DNA of 64,000 bases, from positions 113,281 through 177,280 of the forward strand of contig JALMLS010000057.1 in NCBI GenBank assembly GCA_038496445.1. Reading direction: 5' to 3'. Below, in pieces: positions 22,234 through 34,268 of the stretch; positions within the stretch are counted from its first letter, which is position 1; each line of letters begins with the position of its first letter. A program made the position numbers and the translations under genes. The notes under the pieces are model-generated. The model worked only from the letters and a program-made list of their open reading frames with translations. It was not told the origin of the DNA and did not search any database. The stretch is from Trichosphaerium sp. ATCC 40318. Its lineage: Eukaryota; Discosea; Flabellinia; Trichosidae.

Positions 22234-25191
22234 TTACACACCAGTACCATTCTCAATGCTTGGTCCTTTTGTTTTACGCCGCTTTTGTATGCGAATGCAC
22301 TTGGGGCAGCACCCTCGATAGCAGGCCTTGTGATAGATTGCCTTGCATTTTTCGCACGATTTCGCGAGCTTAAGTTGGAAAGAATAGATTACATCGTTTC
22401 CTTTACATATCTCGCAAAAAGCACCTCTCTGCTTACATATATCACAGCTGAATACGTGTTTTGCCCATTTCGAGGTGACATCCCTTAAAAAGTGTACAAG
22501 CTTTCGTCTTCGAATATCAAACAAATCTTGCATCGAAACAAAACACGTCTCTATCGCAACATTAAGAACTTTTTTAATCACAATTTGTGCGAACCTGCCA
22601 AATGCCTTCGACCTTCTATTAATTTTAACAACTCGTTAGAGTGTTTGCACGTGTATACGTAATCTTTTAGTGCTTTAATTTGATTTAACAGTTGCTACGT
22701 GAAAAGTATGAGACCAAGTAAAAAAAACCCAATTGTTGCTGTTTTGAGAAACCGTACCCTAACTTGTGCTAGTTCCTGATGTCGAGCAAATAATTCTGGC
22801 TTTATCACAGCTAAGAAATTAAAAAGAGGCTCATCCATGATTGTTTTGAGGAACTCCTTGTAAAAATGTGAAACAGGGTATGGTGTAAAATCCCAATTAA
22901 ATAAAATTCTTGCTGGGATCATTGATCGTTCTTTACGATGACAAGAAGTGCAGAAATTACGTCTACTATACTCACAGAACAAGATTGTTGTAAAAAACCC
23001 TAAAAAAAACAATGTGTTAGAAGAAGCAGAATGCACGTGATTACTGCTTGGATTACCTGCTTTTAGGGTGCGTCCACATCCAGCGCATAGTCTATGTTGC
23101 ATTTCGACTGTATGCTCTGGTGGGGGCATAATATACAGTTGCCTTCGCAGAGCCGTCCACGTTTGTTTTACAGCTTGCGGACGGGCATATTTGCTTCCAA
23201 GTGCTAGTGTTGCACGCTTATTTACTGCCTTTGGTTTTGGAATTGATCTTCCCTAATAAATAAATTAGCCATTGAACGAGGTGAACAGTTATCCCACGTA
23301 CAAGATTGATTGTGTTTCTTTTGTTCACCTTAGTTTTCTTGCCTTTACTTTCATTGAGTAGCGCCAATATTTCTGGTTCAGCATCATATATTATATCTTC
23401 AGAGTCTTCGTCTTCTTCTTCTGTATCTTCCTCATTGGGAATATCTAAAGGAAACTCGTTGATATCAGTAATTGAAGAGGTAAGCATTTCGAAGGAATCA
23501 CTGCTTTTCATTGAATTCCCAGAATGTAATGAAAGAGTGGAGGACGTGGATGCTAAAGATTGTGTTGGTGTTGCAACGGGTGATGCAGGTGGCTCAGGTT
23601 CAGGTTCAGGTTCTTGAATAGAGTTTGATTTTAAGGAGCTGCTTTGTATCAGTTCAAGCTTTTCCTGCTCAGCCATTAATTGTTGCTTGACTGCTTCAAT
23701 TTCTCGTTGAATTTTTGCACGCTCCTCCTTCAGCGCTTCAGTATTTTTCTCCTCCCTAACAAATTTCTCCACAGCGTCGTCAATGTCATCTTGCTTCACA
23801 AATTCGTTCACAACCTCAGGTTCGTATTTTATGGAATCATTATAATTCGTGTTTTTGTTTGGCGTCTCAACTGTTTGTGAATCTACTTGAATTATAGCTG
23901 GTTTTGGCAAATACTGTGTTTCTAACACTGGCTCAGGTAACGTGTAATCATTTGTAATGGTGTCTTCTATTCCTGGTGAAACATAATCTAATTGTATAGG
24001 TTGAAATAGACAATCAATTTGTTGCAGTTCTTGTTTTAAGAGTAATAGGTCATTACGCTCATTGCTGTCTTCTTCTTCATCTTGGAATGGGTTTGGAGAA
24101 TCAGGTGGCATATCTAAATCTTCAGTGTCGCTATTTGTGGATGGAGCCACGTTTTCTGGTTCTGGAACAGCGGGTATTGGTTGTGGGTCAGTGAGAATTG
24201 GTTGAGGCTCTGGACTGACACTTGGAGACTCTGTACTTCCACTTTGAGGTTCAGGAATTACAATATCTAGTTTGGGCGTTTCTTCAACTTCAACAGGAGG
24301 CGTTGGATTCCTTGGAGACTTTGTTGGAGAACTGAAAATGGATGGTTGTATAGTTTCTTTCTCTGTGGAACCGATTTCCATAATACGCCGTACTCTACGC
24401 CTTTGTTTCTTTTTCTTCTTTGTTCCTGATCCGCCTTGAGGTGTCGTATGTGGCAACTCCTCGTTCATTGAGAAAGAGAGAGCGTCGATTGTTTCCAGCA
24501 CAGATAACAGTATTGTGACGTCTTCAGGTGAAAGGAGAAAGGCATGTTCTTTATACCACTGGTTTATAAGAGCAGTGTTGAAGACAACGCCTCGTACACG
24601 TGCAGCAATCCTGGCTTGTGTAAGCGATTACTCTTGGGGTTTTTTTTTGATTCGAAGTTGCGATTTTACACGTACTCGCTTTTGTTGAGACCATTAACTA
24701 TCCATTTATAAACGAGCTCTTCTGCAGTACCGGTTTGAATACCACTGGACAAGTTTGTATGGCGTGTATGTTCTTGTAGTAAATTCCATATCGCTGTGGT
24801 TGTCTTTTGAACCTTCCCATTGCGGAATAAGTTAATTCTATTACCCTGTTTAAAATGTTACACTTGAAAATGTCTAAAACAAATTCGTGTACCAGTATAT
24901 TGGTGATACATTGGGGTATAGGATTATTGTGGGTAATTTGAGCTGAATCGGTTGCGTTCTATTACATTAACACGCGTATTTATGCTAACACCTTACGTAC
25001 CATTACAATCGCTTTAACTTCATTCTTTAACGCGCTGCCAAGCTTTTTACGCTCTTCCTGTGCTGTTACACGTTGAATAACTAAAATGATGAGCCAGGAG
25101 AACCAGCGCCTTGGTGCTGTTTCGTACAATCATTATCTTTCCCTTCAGCGTACAAATAGTGATGGGATCGGCTGTTAGCCCTCTGTAACAT
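22234..25191 (-). CDS. RUN domain plus Rubicon-homology (RH) domain protein
   Basis: The N-terminus reads MLQRANSRSHHYLYAEG, then QRVTAQEERKKLGSALKNEV and NTALINQWYKEHAFLLSPED, the style of a RUN domain. A long acidic, Pro/Glu-rich linker with a coiled coil follows (REIEAVKQQLMAEQEKLELI). The C-terminus has the Cys-rich RH fold. It runs from HRLCAGCGRTLKA and RRNFCTSCH through VFSCDICKQRGAFCEICKGN, CEKCKAIYHKACYRG and CCPKCIRIQKRRK. This pattern is shared by Rubicon, Pacer, PLEKHM1 and DEF8, where it binds Rab7 and controls autophagosome or endolysosome maturation. Domain order (RUN first, RH last) is that of Rubicon/PLEKHM1. Introns keep frame between blocks, one carrying GCACGTGAT (near 23034). 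Endolysosomal function is inferred from the family. Confidence 0.72.
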
Positions 25192-25362
25192 GTATACACC
25201 CGGGCACTCACACAGCTCTCAGCGTACACGAATACGTATTATACGACTTAAATAAATGTCATAAAAAGGGTACGACATTTTTCCGGAGATACAATAACGC
25301 GATTGGTCGGCAGTAAACGTCAACAAAATTTAGAGCTACAATTTTTTTTTTTCAGTGGAACT

Positions 25363-28094
25363 CTATTCATCTGAGTCTTCTTCATCGGATTCGTCCTCGT
25401 CACTCTCTTCTTCTGCTTCCATAATCCACTCGATGAATTGCGTACACTGTATCCATGTCAGCTACAGCTTGGTGCCTACAGCAACTTACCTTTTTCAAGT
25501 ACTTTTTGTCTTCTTCGGTCTCGGCATTGTCAACTTCTTCCTTCCACTTTAGAACAGCATCCTATCACTGTCACGCTTTGTTTTAATACGCTACTTTACC
25601 TCTTCGATTATATCATGATCGTATAACCCATTGAGTACGAATTGGAACAAAGGTGCATACCTGTCACATTATTAAAAAACAAGTAAAAACACATTTCACT
25701 CACAAAGCACCAACTGGAGTATCACATATCTCTTGCCTAGAACACGCGACAGTCAGCACAGTTATGTTTTTGTTTAATTAGTACCATTGGAAAATGAAGT
25801 CAACTTGATCCTCAACAGTCAAACTAAAGCGAACAAAAAGTTCTCCCCATCGTTCAAGCAATTCACCAATCTTAGCTTAAGAAAACATTAACAAGCTATA
25901 TTTTTCCAAGGGAACATACCAACACGCTCTGTAGGTGTTGCTGAAGAAGGAACAGAGTTCATAAGAGCAGTGAATGATGTGGCAGCTACCTCCACCCATG
26001 TCGTGAGAGGGAAAGCTGTTTTCAGACCATTTATCTCCACACGCAAGTTTTCAATCGAGTGGTTTTCTTCCAAAGCTCTAGCGATTGTTTCTTGCACTTC
26101 AACACGGAACCCTTTTGAAAGTACTCAACAACACGCAATGTGACAAAATGATGGATTTCCTATTTGACGTACTTTCATCCTCAGACACATATACTGTTTC
26201 AGCTGTTGCAGCTTGCTCCTCTTCCATGTCCCACTCTTCGGCGTATTCTCTCGGTACTAACTTAAGTCAGATTTAGTTGCTTTTGGAACAATGTACCGAG
26301 TTCTGTGAGTTTGGGCGTATGCACGCGCCACAAGTATCCATTAGAATTAGGACTGATTGTTTGCTCGGTTGTGTCTTCACTTTTAATTGTAGTTATCTTA
26401 TCAAATGGTTGTAGAACGTCGCCAACATCTTCTGAAAGCTCAACGCCAAATGATATAACACATCCCTAAGTGTAGATTGTTAGTGGGAGTTTTCTCATCA
26501 ATGCACATGCCTTTGGTATAGTAATGCCTTGTCCCAGGCTAGCCCTTGAACAGATGAGTGCATCTTTGATTTTCACACCATCAGCAATAGTGACTTTATC
26601 CCAAATATAACAGTTTTCAATACTGACATTTTCACCAATGCTACAATCTCTTCCAATTGTTGAAGAATTAACGATAGAATTTGAACCAATCGATGTTCCC
26701 TTGCCAATAACACACTCATCACCAATTTTACAGGATCTTACAATAGATTAGAAGCAAGAAGTCATACCATTTAGCTACCTGGCAAGTTTAACGTCTTTTT
26801 CGAAATACTTGAGAGGCCTGTACATTTTATAGCTCGTGTCAGCTAAGAAATTAGAGTCAGGTGTCATTGGGTATGTCCATCGGTGAATAATATCCTATTC
26901 TGTGGTTATTGCGAGTTCTCTAACAAATACAAAACAATCTTACCTTAGTAACAGAGGTATAAGTCTTGAACGTATGTGCACGTGCAGCATAGCCACTTTC
27001 GATGATGTGGGCGAAAATTTTTGCGTTTAGGAACTCTAGTTCTGAGCCAAGAACACCACGAACAAAAGAGTTGATATCAGAGTAATCAAAATTGTCCTCG
27101 AGCTGGTACAATAATTCTGGCGCACAAATAGCAATTTTACAATCGTATACGTCGTGCCTATGAACCTATTGTGAATACACTTAAAATTTTACACTTTTGA
27201 ATACCTGAACTCCATTGTTGCAGATGCTTTAATGGTAAATTTGTCAACATTATATTTTTGTTTGTCTGTACTGTCCTCATACAATAGAAGCTGACTGGTG
27301 TCTTTATTGATAGCAATGACCAAGTCTTCATGTTCAGAGCGCGTGCGATGTCCAGGGCCCGCAGACTGTAGTAACGTAAGTTGTGGTGAGACAATAAAAA
27401 ATACTTACCTTGAAAACCATTGTTAAAAGCGTAGATTTGTCCTTTCTGCGTCTTTCTCTTGAAATCAAGTTAGCCACGCAAGTTGTGTGATAGACCAACG
27501 CACTTGTGAGCTTTCAAAATGTCGTCAAGTTTAACATTCGCAACGACATCTGATCGCATCAGAATAAACTCAGACTGTATCAGGGACTTTTTGTACATCT
27601 TTAACGAGGTGTTAGCGCATGATTAATTAATAACACTGTTGTACCTCGCGTAGAACGTCTCCAACGCTCTCAACACGCTTGTTAGTAAACGCTGTAACCT
27701 TCATACCGCCATTGTCACTGTATCGTTCCCTAACATAAATGTGTCAGTACAATGGCTTCAATAGTAAGTCTCTCGCATACTTTAAATGTTCTTGTATCAT
27801 AGCTGCGTGAGAGTTGCAAAGAACGAAAACTTCTTTTACGCCTGCGGCAGACAAGAAATCGATACTGTAGTCGATCATAGGGATATTGACGAGTGGCAAT
27901 AAAGCCTGTAGGAGGAATATTAGCGTTTGCTGATTAGATTACAATAATTATACCCTAGGAAGCTCTAACGTTATAGGTTTATAATATTCATCAAAGCTAT
28001 CAGCAATCAAAAGCGCCTGAAGCTTAGTATCATCACTAGCTTTAAATGAGGATTTATTTCCCTTTCCCTTACCACCCTTACGCCGCTTAGACAT
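25363..28094 (-). CDS. Translation initiation factor eIF2B subunit epsilon
   Basis: eIF2B-epsilon is the catalytic subunit of the GDP/GTP exchange factor for eIF2. The protein begins MSKRRKGGKGKGNKSS and has the nucleotidyl-transferase-like domain (LQALLIADSFDEYYKPITLE, PLVNIPMIDYSIDFLSAAG, SEFILMRSDVV). Left-handed beta-helix hexapeptide repeats follow (GSNSIVNSSTIGRDCSIGEN, CYIWDKVTIADGVKI). The C-terminal W2/HEAT domain ends in the usual aromatic-acidic tail, FIEWIMEAEEESDEDESDEE, which contacts eIF2-beta. The domain order is complete and the length is near the family norm (about 650-700 residues). Around 14 short introns are present. It is divergent from nothing: the spacer upstream (about 200 bp) leads to the tail of the aminotransferase gene on the same strand. 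Confidence 0.9.
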
Positions 28095-28294
28095 GGTACA
28101 GTGGGTAACTTTGTTTGGTGTCAACGCTGGCTGGTTTTTTTTCCACTTTGGTCAAACGGAGACTTTTATCTGTGGCATTTTTTCTTAGCGCCACTGGTCA
28201 TACTACGTAATCTTATCTTGTGTAAGGCCAAAAGCCTTGTACATTTGCAGTTTGACACTCAAAATACAGTATAATTTTATTTACATTTATGTAA

Positions 28295-29492
28295 CTAGTT
28301 AAGAATTTTGGTTGCATGTTTACGCAAAACATTTTGCAACTCTGCTAGTACACTAGTAGCTACAGCTGATGTGGGTATATCTTTAACCTTATTTTCTGCT
28401 ATTACGTGCACCCTGTTGATTGGCAGTAGAAGCCGTGATGTGCTAGATAAGAATGCGCCCTCCCACGTGTCAAGTGTATCAATTGTTGGAAGGCGTAATT
28501 CAACAGGTACTCCCAAACTCCTAGTAGCTGTTAGTTCTTCACTATTACGTTTTCACGCACTCGCAAACTTCCAAAATGAGCCCTCTCATAGTACCAGCAA
28601 GCACCTGTTTGATATAAGGTTATGACGAGAAATAGACATTTGGATTTACCTTGTTGTCAGGAGCTGTAATTACTTTACCACCTTCAACTGTATAAAAATT
28701 ACTGCTAAGACCTTCTGCAATGGCTCCTGTATCATCGACCATTATAACTTCGTTTGCATCTGGCGCTTTTGCCTTTTCTAGCTTCGTTCTAGTTCTAAAG
28801 AAAAGGTCACACAAAAACCACAAGTGTGTATCACGCACGAAGCCCAACTCAGGTGCTTTATCTCAGGGTTGTCCCTTACGAATTTACGAACCTCAACTTT
28901 CATTGTGTCTCCCAAATGTTGGGTGAGTGGGGTTACAACTACATACATGGAGTATTTATCAAGCAACTTGAACGTATTAGTAACGTACAAATTATGCGGT
29001 TAGTACCTTGCCGCCTTCGGAAGGTATCATAAGCATGGTAACTTGCCCTTCGTTAGCACGTGATTTATTTTTATTCCAAAAAGTGTCCAAAGCTGCGCTA
29101 ACGCTGGGTGTCACGAAATCCCTAAAAGTAACTAAGTACTAGCAACAAGCATTAGTAGCTAGTCGTACTTTACTAATTTAAAGTCCAAATCTGAAGCGTT
29201 TTTCTCAACAATTTGTGGAACATTGCCTGTTCTGACATTAGCTAGCGTAATAAACACTCGCACGTACATAGCCTGGCTATTTGCTTGTCGTAAAAAAGAA
29301 GTGAATGTTTTTCGTAAGTTCTTGCGCTTGTATAAACGCCTGTTGGCGTTAGTACGGGTAGCAATACGCGTCAGTACCTCTCTTATGGTGTCTTAATAAT
29401 TCTTTAACACTTTTAAACCCATGGTCTTTTACAAATTCTCCGTCGTATGCAAATACCATCTGGGGTGCACTAGGAGGAGTGATAATGCTCAT
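28295..29492 (-). CDS. Class-IV PLP-dependent aminotransferase (D-amino-acid/branched-chain type)
   Basis: Fold-type IV aminotransferase. Spliced exons give VYTSARTYEKHSLLFYDKQ, matching the family start GAYTT.R...g..f..d.hl.RL. The presumed PLP-binding Lys is in NPEIKHLSW, aligning with IKSLNLL of D-amino-acid aminotransferases. The signature is NEVIMVDDTGAIAEGLSSNF, and the domain ends DKLLPINRVHVI-like near the C-terminus. The active-site pattern EGLSSN is intact, so the enzyme is probably functional. The family includes branched-chain aminotransferase, D-amino-acid aminotransferase and aminodeoxychorismate lyase, and I cannot choose the substrate from sequence. Start taken at 29492 (MSIITPPSAPQMVF); longer reading upstream lacks an ATG. 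About six introns are inferred; the stop is at 28295. Confidence 0.75.
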
Positions 29493-29707
29493 GTAAGTTC
29501 GCTGACCACTGAATGGTACTGATCTACGCTGTCGATACTGTAGTAAGCCTCTCGTTTTGAATAGCTCTCGGAGGAAAAAACTACCGTCAACGAACACCGA
29601 CGTTGAAATGGCGGTCAGCGAGATTCTTTTTCAAAAATTGGTTCTGTAATTAATGACGGCGAACTTGTATGCCAACCCTTCCACAAGTTCTCTCGTAGAG
29701 CCTTTTG

Positions 29708-31669
29708 ATGCTTGCGTACCACTACAAAGCTCTTAACCGACTGGCCTGCAAGCTAAATGTTAAGGCGCACGATGAATGGCTAAATGTCCCTAAAAAAGCG
29801 TTTAAAGACAGAGGGGTGCATTTTCTAGAGCGGGTGTACGACCCTAAATAAGAATTGCTGAAATTTGTTATTTACAGACCTAGCTACCACTCTTCGATAG
29901 AAACTATGTTAAAAGCGGTGTATCCAACGTTTGACTGTCAATTGGCTTGTAGGAGTGTTGATACTTTTAATGGCACTAAAACAACCAATTTACGCATTGA
30001 TACGCGCACCAGAGCTAATAAAAGGTACTTAGAATTATTAATTGAAGCATAACTTTTCCTACGTTTAACTGACAACAAATAGAAAAAATGGATACTGGAG
30101 CGATATTAAAAACCAAAGAGAATGGTTTAACAACATAAGCGAGAAACTTGAAATTAAAACAGCCAATGAATGGTACAGTGTTTCGAGAACCGATGTCTGT
30201 GCTTTTGGGAGAGGTTTGATGGACAGGCACGTGATAAACCTGTTATTCTAACCTTACCTTTTGACAAAGGTACAATGATTCAGTAGTTTCCGCCTTGAAA
30301 AACATTTATCCAGAGTATTTGTGGGAAGATTGGAGGTTTGGGTATGTAAAACTGGCATCTAGAAGTTCTGACTAATGTCACTCTAGTCGCATGCCCCAAG
30401 ATGCTGCTTCTGGCTCGCTGTCGTTGAACACTCTGGGCAAAAGATTGTGTATCATGACAATGAGTGATTGGTACAACGTCCAGTCGAAACAAATGACTTT
30501 GGTTGGTGGCGCCACCTTAATCCAAAAGTACTCTCTTATCACTTTGAGCGCTGTAACTCAATCTACTATAGATACGATAGTTCTATGTTTCTAATGTTGA
30601 AGGCAATAGTACCATATTATAACTGGGATGCTAGCAAATTTCAGTAAGAATCAAAGAGGATCTCGTCGATGGCAGTTGCTAAGCTTTAAGTAGAAATGCA
30701 CAACGGGGATATTGGAATGAAAATAGTAACTTACAACGACTATGCGATCGCATAGCGATCAAGCTTGGTGTCTTGGTACTACAAGATTGGTATAATGTTA
30801 GCTGGTCCGATTTTGTAAAACACGGAGGTATTTTACACAAGTACGTATTCTGTTCTCAACAGTAGTTAATGACCTGCAAGGAAAAATCGTTCTCTTTCAG
30901 ATACCTTAAAGACAGCATTTCCAGATTACTCGTGGAAGCTACACAAATTCGCGTGCGTGTAAGACAAGTAACACTAGCCAATAATATCTAGGAAAGCGCC
31001 TCAAGGATTTTGGCATGATAGCAACCTCCAACGAGACAAGTTTGAGTTTATTGCTGCCCAATTGGACACAAAATTAGTGGATGACTGGCGTCATATAACT
31101 ACTAAGCAGGTTAGTGCTTTGGGTGGTAAATCTCTTCTTCATAAGTAAGCTGCGGTTTTTCTTTTACTTTTTGATGTTCTGCAGGCATGGTGGTTCAGTA
31201 CACAATGCTGTAAGATCTTTTTATCCTACGTACAAGCCACTCAAACGACAAAGGTTTGCAATAGCGCTTACTTTATTTCTATCTTATCTCCTTTTTAGGA
31301 AGCGAACAGAAGCAGAGCCACGTGGTTACTGGAAAAATAGACTCAATGTTTTGAGATTTTTGAAAGGTGTACAAAAAAAACTAAACATTCAGAAACCTGA
31401 ACAATGGTATGACGAAAATTCCAGATGCTGTACTCAATTTGCTTTAGGTCTCGAGTATCACGGCCTCAAATTGCTAGTTTAGGCGGTGGGGGTGTCCTGA
31501 ACTGGTATCCTCAAGTACTGGAAGTGTTATATCCCAATCTAGACTGGGACTGGCAGGGAGTGACAAATGACAACAAGAAGGCACGCCAAAGGTACACGAA
31601 AAGAGTGATATGACGATTGTGCTAATGAGTATTAGGTGGCTTGTAGAATGTGTAAATTCTACATTCTAG
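29708..31669 (+). CDS. Tandem W-rich repeat protein (lineage-specific type)
   Basis: The protein is made of five or six repeats of about 70 residues. The shared pattern is gyW....n...f...ia.kL.i....dWY.vs......GG..ll..Y..S...aLk.iyP.y.W....F. Examples are FLERVYHSSIETMLKAVYP, NEWYSVSRTDVCAFGRGLM, SVVSALKNIYPEYLWEDWRF, DWYNVSWSDFVKHGGIL, DTLKTAFPDYSWKLHKF and VLEVLYPNLDWDWQG. I associate this repeat with expanded families in arbuscular mycorrhizal fungi, oomycetes and algae; its function is not known to me. Each repeat is split by short introns. The intron at about 30225-30270 begins GCACGT, a GC-AG intron needed to hold the frame. The last splice gives RQRWLVECVNSTF and a TAG at 31667-31669. 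The start is tentative; an ATG at 29652 is an alternative. Confidence 0.65.
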
Positions 31670-31838
31670 TCGTGTGGTTATAAATGCGCCGACAGCTACA
31701 CATCGGATTCCACCTTTGTACTATTTGTAAATAAATCTCTAAAATATGCAACAGGTCAACTAAAAAACACTACAAGGACTGTCGTTTCAAAAAAAAAACC
31801 TACTTCGCTAGGCTAAAATTTGCAAAAGTCGACGAATC

Positions 31839-31905
31839 GAACACACTGGGATTCGAGCCCAGGGCTCCCGCGTGGACGGCGGACGTGTTACTACACCAAA
31901 TGAAC
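31839..31905 (-). pseudogene. Degenerate tRNA-Asp-like sequence
   Basis: On the minus strand the sequence has a perfect T-arm (CTGGG-CTCGAAT-CCCAG), matching the polymerase III B box. Its anticodon arm (TCCGC-loop-GCGGG) and flanks resemble tRNA-Asp, and an A-box-like TGGTGTAGT is present. The D-loop is too short and lacks the usual GG. The loop reads CGTCCAC, so position 33 is G rather than U, and the acceptor arms do not pair. It is therefore most likely a decayed tRNA or the head of a tRNA-derived repeat rather than a working tRNA. Confidence 0.55.
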
Positions 31906-31993
31906 GATCGCCGGATATTAAAGCCTATTGGTCCCTTTTAGTTACAACACAGCAATCTTGTTCATAGAACAGAATTCGTGACTTTGTAACAGC

Positions 31994-32393
31994 GGAGATG
32001 TACAGAATGAAATGAATTGATTCCGAAAAAACACGAAATATTCCGTGTTTTTACTGGTAAGTAGATTGCCCTGGACAACCACATCTTAACACAGTTGAAG
32101 CAAGAACTTTTGGTTGGTTTCCAAGAGCATTGCAGTGAGCAGCTGTTCTTGTTCCAAAAAGTGACATAGAAAGAATGAGAAGTGTCACTGAGACATAGTA
32201 CAATCAGTTTAGCGTTGTATACACAACTTTCGTAGTTTCTGTGTGTGGAAACTACCTACTAAAGACCTTGCTTCAACTATATGAGATATGGTTTGGAGAT
32301 GGTAAAAACACGGAATGTTTCAGAATATTTCGTGTTTTTTTCGGAACGTTTCATGTTTTTTCGGAATCAATTCATTTCATTCTGTACATCTCC
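31994..32393. mobile_element. 400-bp foldback/MITE-like element with long terminal inverted repeats
   Basis: The left end, starting GGAGATGTACAGAATGAAAT, recurs inverted at the right end (to 32393). It is near-perfect for about 45-50 bp, then diverges with an extra copy of a TTTCGTGTTTTTTCGGAA-like motif on the right. Further in, GTTGAAGCAAGA (about 32093) and CTTGCTTCAAC (about 32269) are also inverted, so much of the element can fold back. AGC flanks both ends (31991-31993 and 32394-32396), a possible 3-bp target duplication. No transposase is encoded, so it would be non-autonomous. Confidence 0.65.
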
Positions 32394-32523
32394 AGCAAAA
32401 AAAGATTTAGCGCATTTTTGCAAGTTGCTTTGTATTAAATGGAGTTAGATGTACGCAAAGATAAAAAAAAAACTAAGAACTTGACTTGTTTACAATTTAG
32501 TTATTTTACATTTTTTAGTTAAT

Positions 32524-33630
32524 TTACATTTGTTTTTGTTGTTTCTTTTGCTTTTTTAGCAATTTACGTCTACGACGTTTAAGAAATTTGGCGTGACTGG
32601 TGTGTAGAGTCCAGCTCATACGGGCACTGTCTTTGAATTCTGCCGTATCGAGAGCTTGTGACATGAATGGATGCTTCAGCAACTCCGACGCAGTCGATGG
32701 AATATCAAGGTCTAGGCATCGCTTGACAAAGTCTTTGAATACCAAATCACACTCATAGTCATATTTCGCACAGAATCTATCGAGGGCTGTGTTGGTGTTT
32801 GTTTCACTTCCATTAAAATGGTCTGGATCGTTCCTCATCGAAGGTGAAGGAAAGATTTGACGAGCAGGCATAGCGAGTTGTATAGCCAGCATCCCAATTG
32901 CATAAATGTCGCTTTCTTCGTTGTATCCATCGTTCTTTACATTAGGTGATACAAAGCCGATTGTGCCAACAAAGTCTTTTGAATCTTCCAAGTCGGTTTT
33001 ATATCCGGCGAGTCCAAAGTCAGCCAGTTTAGGGACAAAGTCTGGTGTAACCACAATGTTTTCTGCTTTGATATCGCGGTGAATGATACCAGAATCGTGC
33101 AGTTTGGAGACAGCGGTGAGGGTTGCCTTGATAACAGTTGCTATCTGAGGGCGGGTCACACACTTCAATTCTGCAGCATCGCATATTGCCCTTGGCATGA
33201 CCAAGGCTACATCTTTCCCGTCATCGACATACGCCACCGGTTCGAGAATATTGGTGCATTGTACGGCTCGAGATAGCTCGTATTCGGTTTTCTAAACGAT
33301 TATAAGACAACAAACTCAAAACAACAAAAAAATCGAGATAAAAAAAAACACCCAAAAAACTCATGACAAAAAATACAATGTAAAAAAGGGACGTACCAGG
33401 GTTTCTGCCAGGTAATCGATCTCCTCTTGGCTCTTGTTCGTTTTGTCCAGCACTTTAACTGCGAGTTTAGCGCCAGTTATCTTGTCCTGTGCCTTGAACA
33501 CAGCGCCAAAGCCACCGTTGCCAAGAGGTTTTGTCGAAGTGAGTTTGAAGCTCGTTTTCGGTGTCCTGCCAGTTAATCGGTAGAAAGCGGAAGTTGCACA
33601 GTTCGAGATAGCGTTTACAATTTTAGACAT
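32524..33630 (-). CDS. Ser/Thr protein kinase with basic tail
   Basis: A two-exon kinase with all main motifs. These are the Gly loop LGNGGFGAVF, the VAIK lysine in KLAVKVLDK, and the catalytic loop GIIHRDIKAENIVV. The DFG motif is in KLADFGLAGY, followed by SPNVKNDGYNEESDIYAIGM in place of APE. The N-terminal exon ends in YLAETL; the intron (about 33294-33397) joins it to KTEYELSRAV. The domain starts about 40 residues from the N-terminus (MSKIVNAISNCATSAFYRL). The C-terminus is a Lys/Arg/Gln-rich tail (KRRRRKLLKKQKKQQKQM). It is not assignable to a named family by eye. It faces a related pseudokinase-like gene across a spacer of about 640 bp, suggesting local duplication. Confidence 0.82.
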
Positions 33631-34268
33631 GTTGCTCCGTTGTTGTGTGGTTGAATAATTGAGAAAAGGCGGATTAAATAGTATGGAAAACTCGCTTTTT
33701 TTCAACAATGATAACAACCATACACCAGAATATGAGAATCCGAAATGTATCTGGTTGGGTGCCAAAACAACATTGGAGGCAGTTCCGGAAGTACCGGTTC
33801 AAAATGAGAAAATGAAATTGCAAATGTTAACCACAATCGACCAACGTTCGAGAATTCCCTACATAATTCACGACCACTATCTAACCTGGATAATGGCATT
33901 ACGCATTATCATTACCAAAGCATTCTACGGAGAAAACCAGAGGCAAGCAAACATTTTACTGTGTAGCTTTTTACATTCCTTTTTTTAGTACATTTTGCAG
34001 ACAGTAATAGGTACAAAGTATTGTTGTACCCTTTACAAAACACTGCGACGCTATTATATAGCGTAGAAGGCATGAACTTGTTGTTTCATAACCCTGAAAC
34101 CGATCTCGGTTAAATCACGTTTCCTCAACCGAAATACGCCTGAATAAGCCGGAAACGCTGTGACAATGAATTAGGAACTGTATTCAACGTATCTAAGTGT
34201 TTGTTGAGTGAGTAACGGTTCGTAAAATAATGCTCTGGACTTTGTTTCTCCCTTTTTCCCCAAAGATG
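33631..34268. other. Divergent spacer between kinase and pseudokinase
   Basis: About 640 bp. It holds an open frame at 33683-33988 that starts MENSLFFNNDNNHTPEYENP, with no family resemblance; I do not call it a gene. A short inverted repeat (GACGCTATTATATAGCGT, about 34049-34066) could form a hairpin. The promoters of the flanking genes must lie here. Confidence 0.35.

Noticed and set aside
31839-31905. Functional tRNA gene
   Set aside because: The T-arm is perfect, but the D-loop is too short, U33 is missing and the acceptor arm does not pair. Called a tRNA-like pseudogene instead.
33683-33988. 102-codon open frame between the two kinases
   Set aside because: No family resemblance, no splice partner in frame and atypical position in a divergent promoter; not called.
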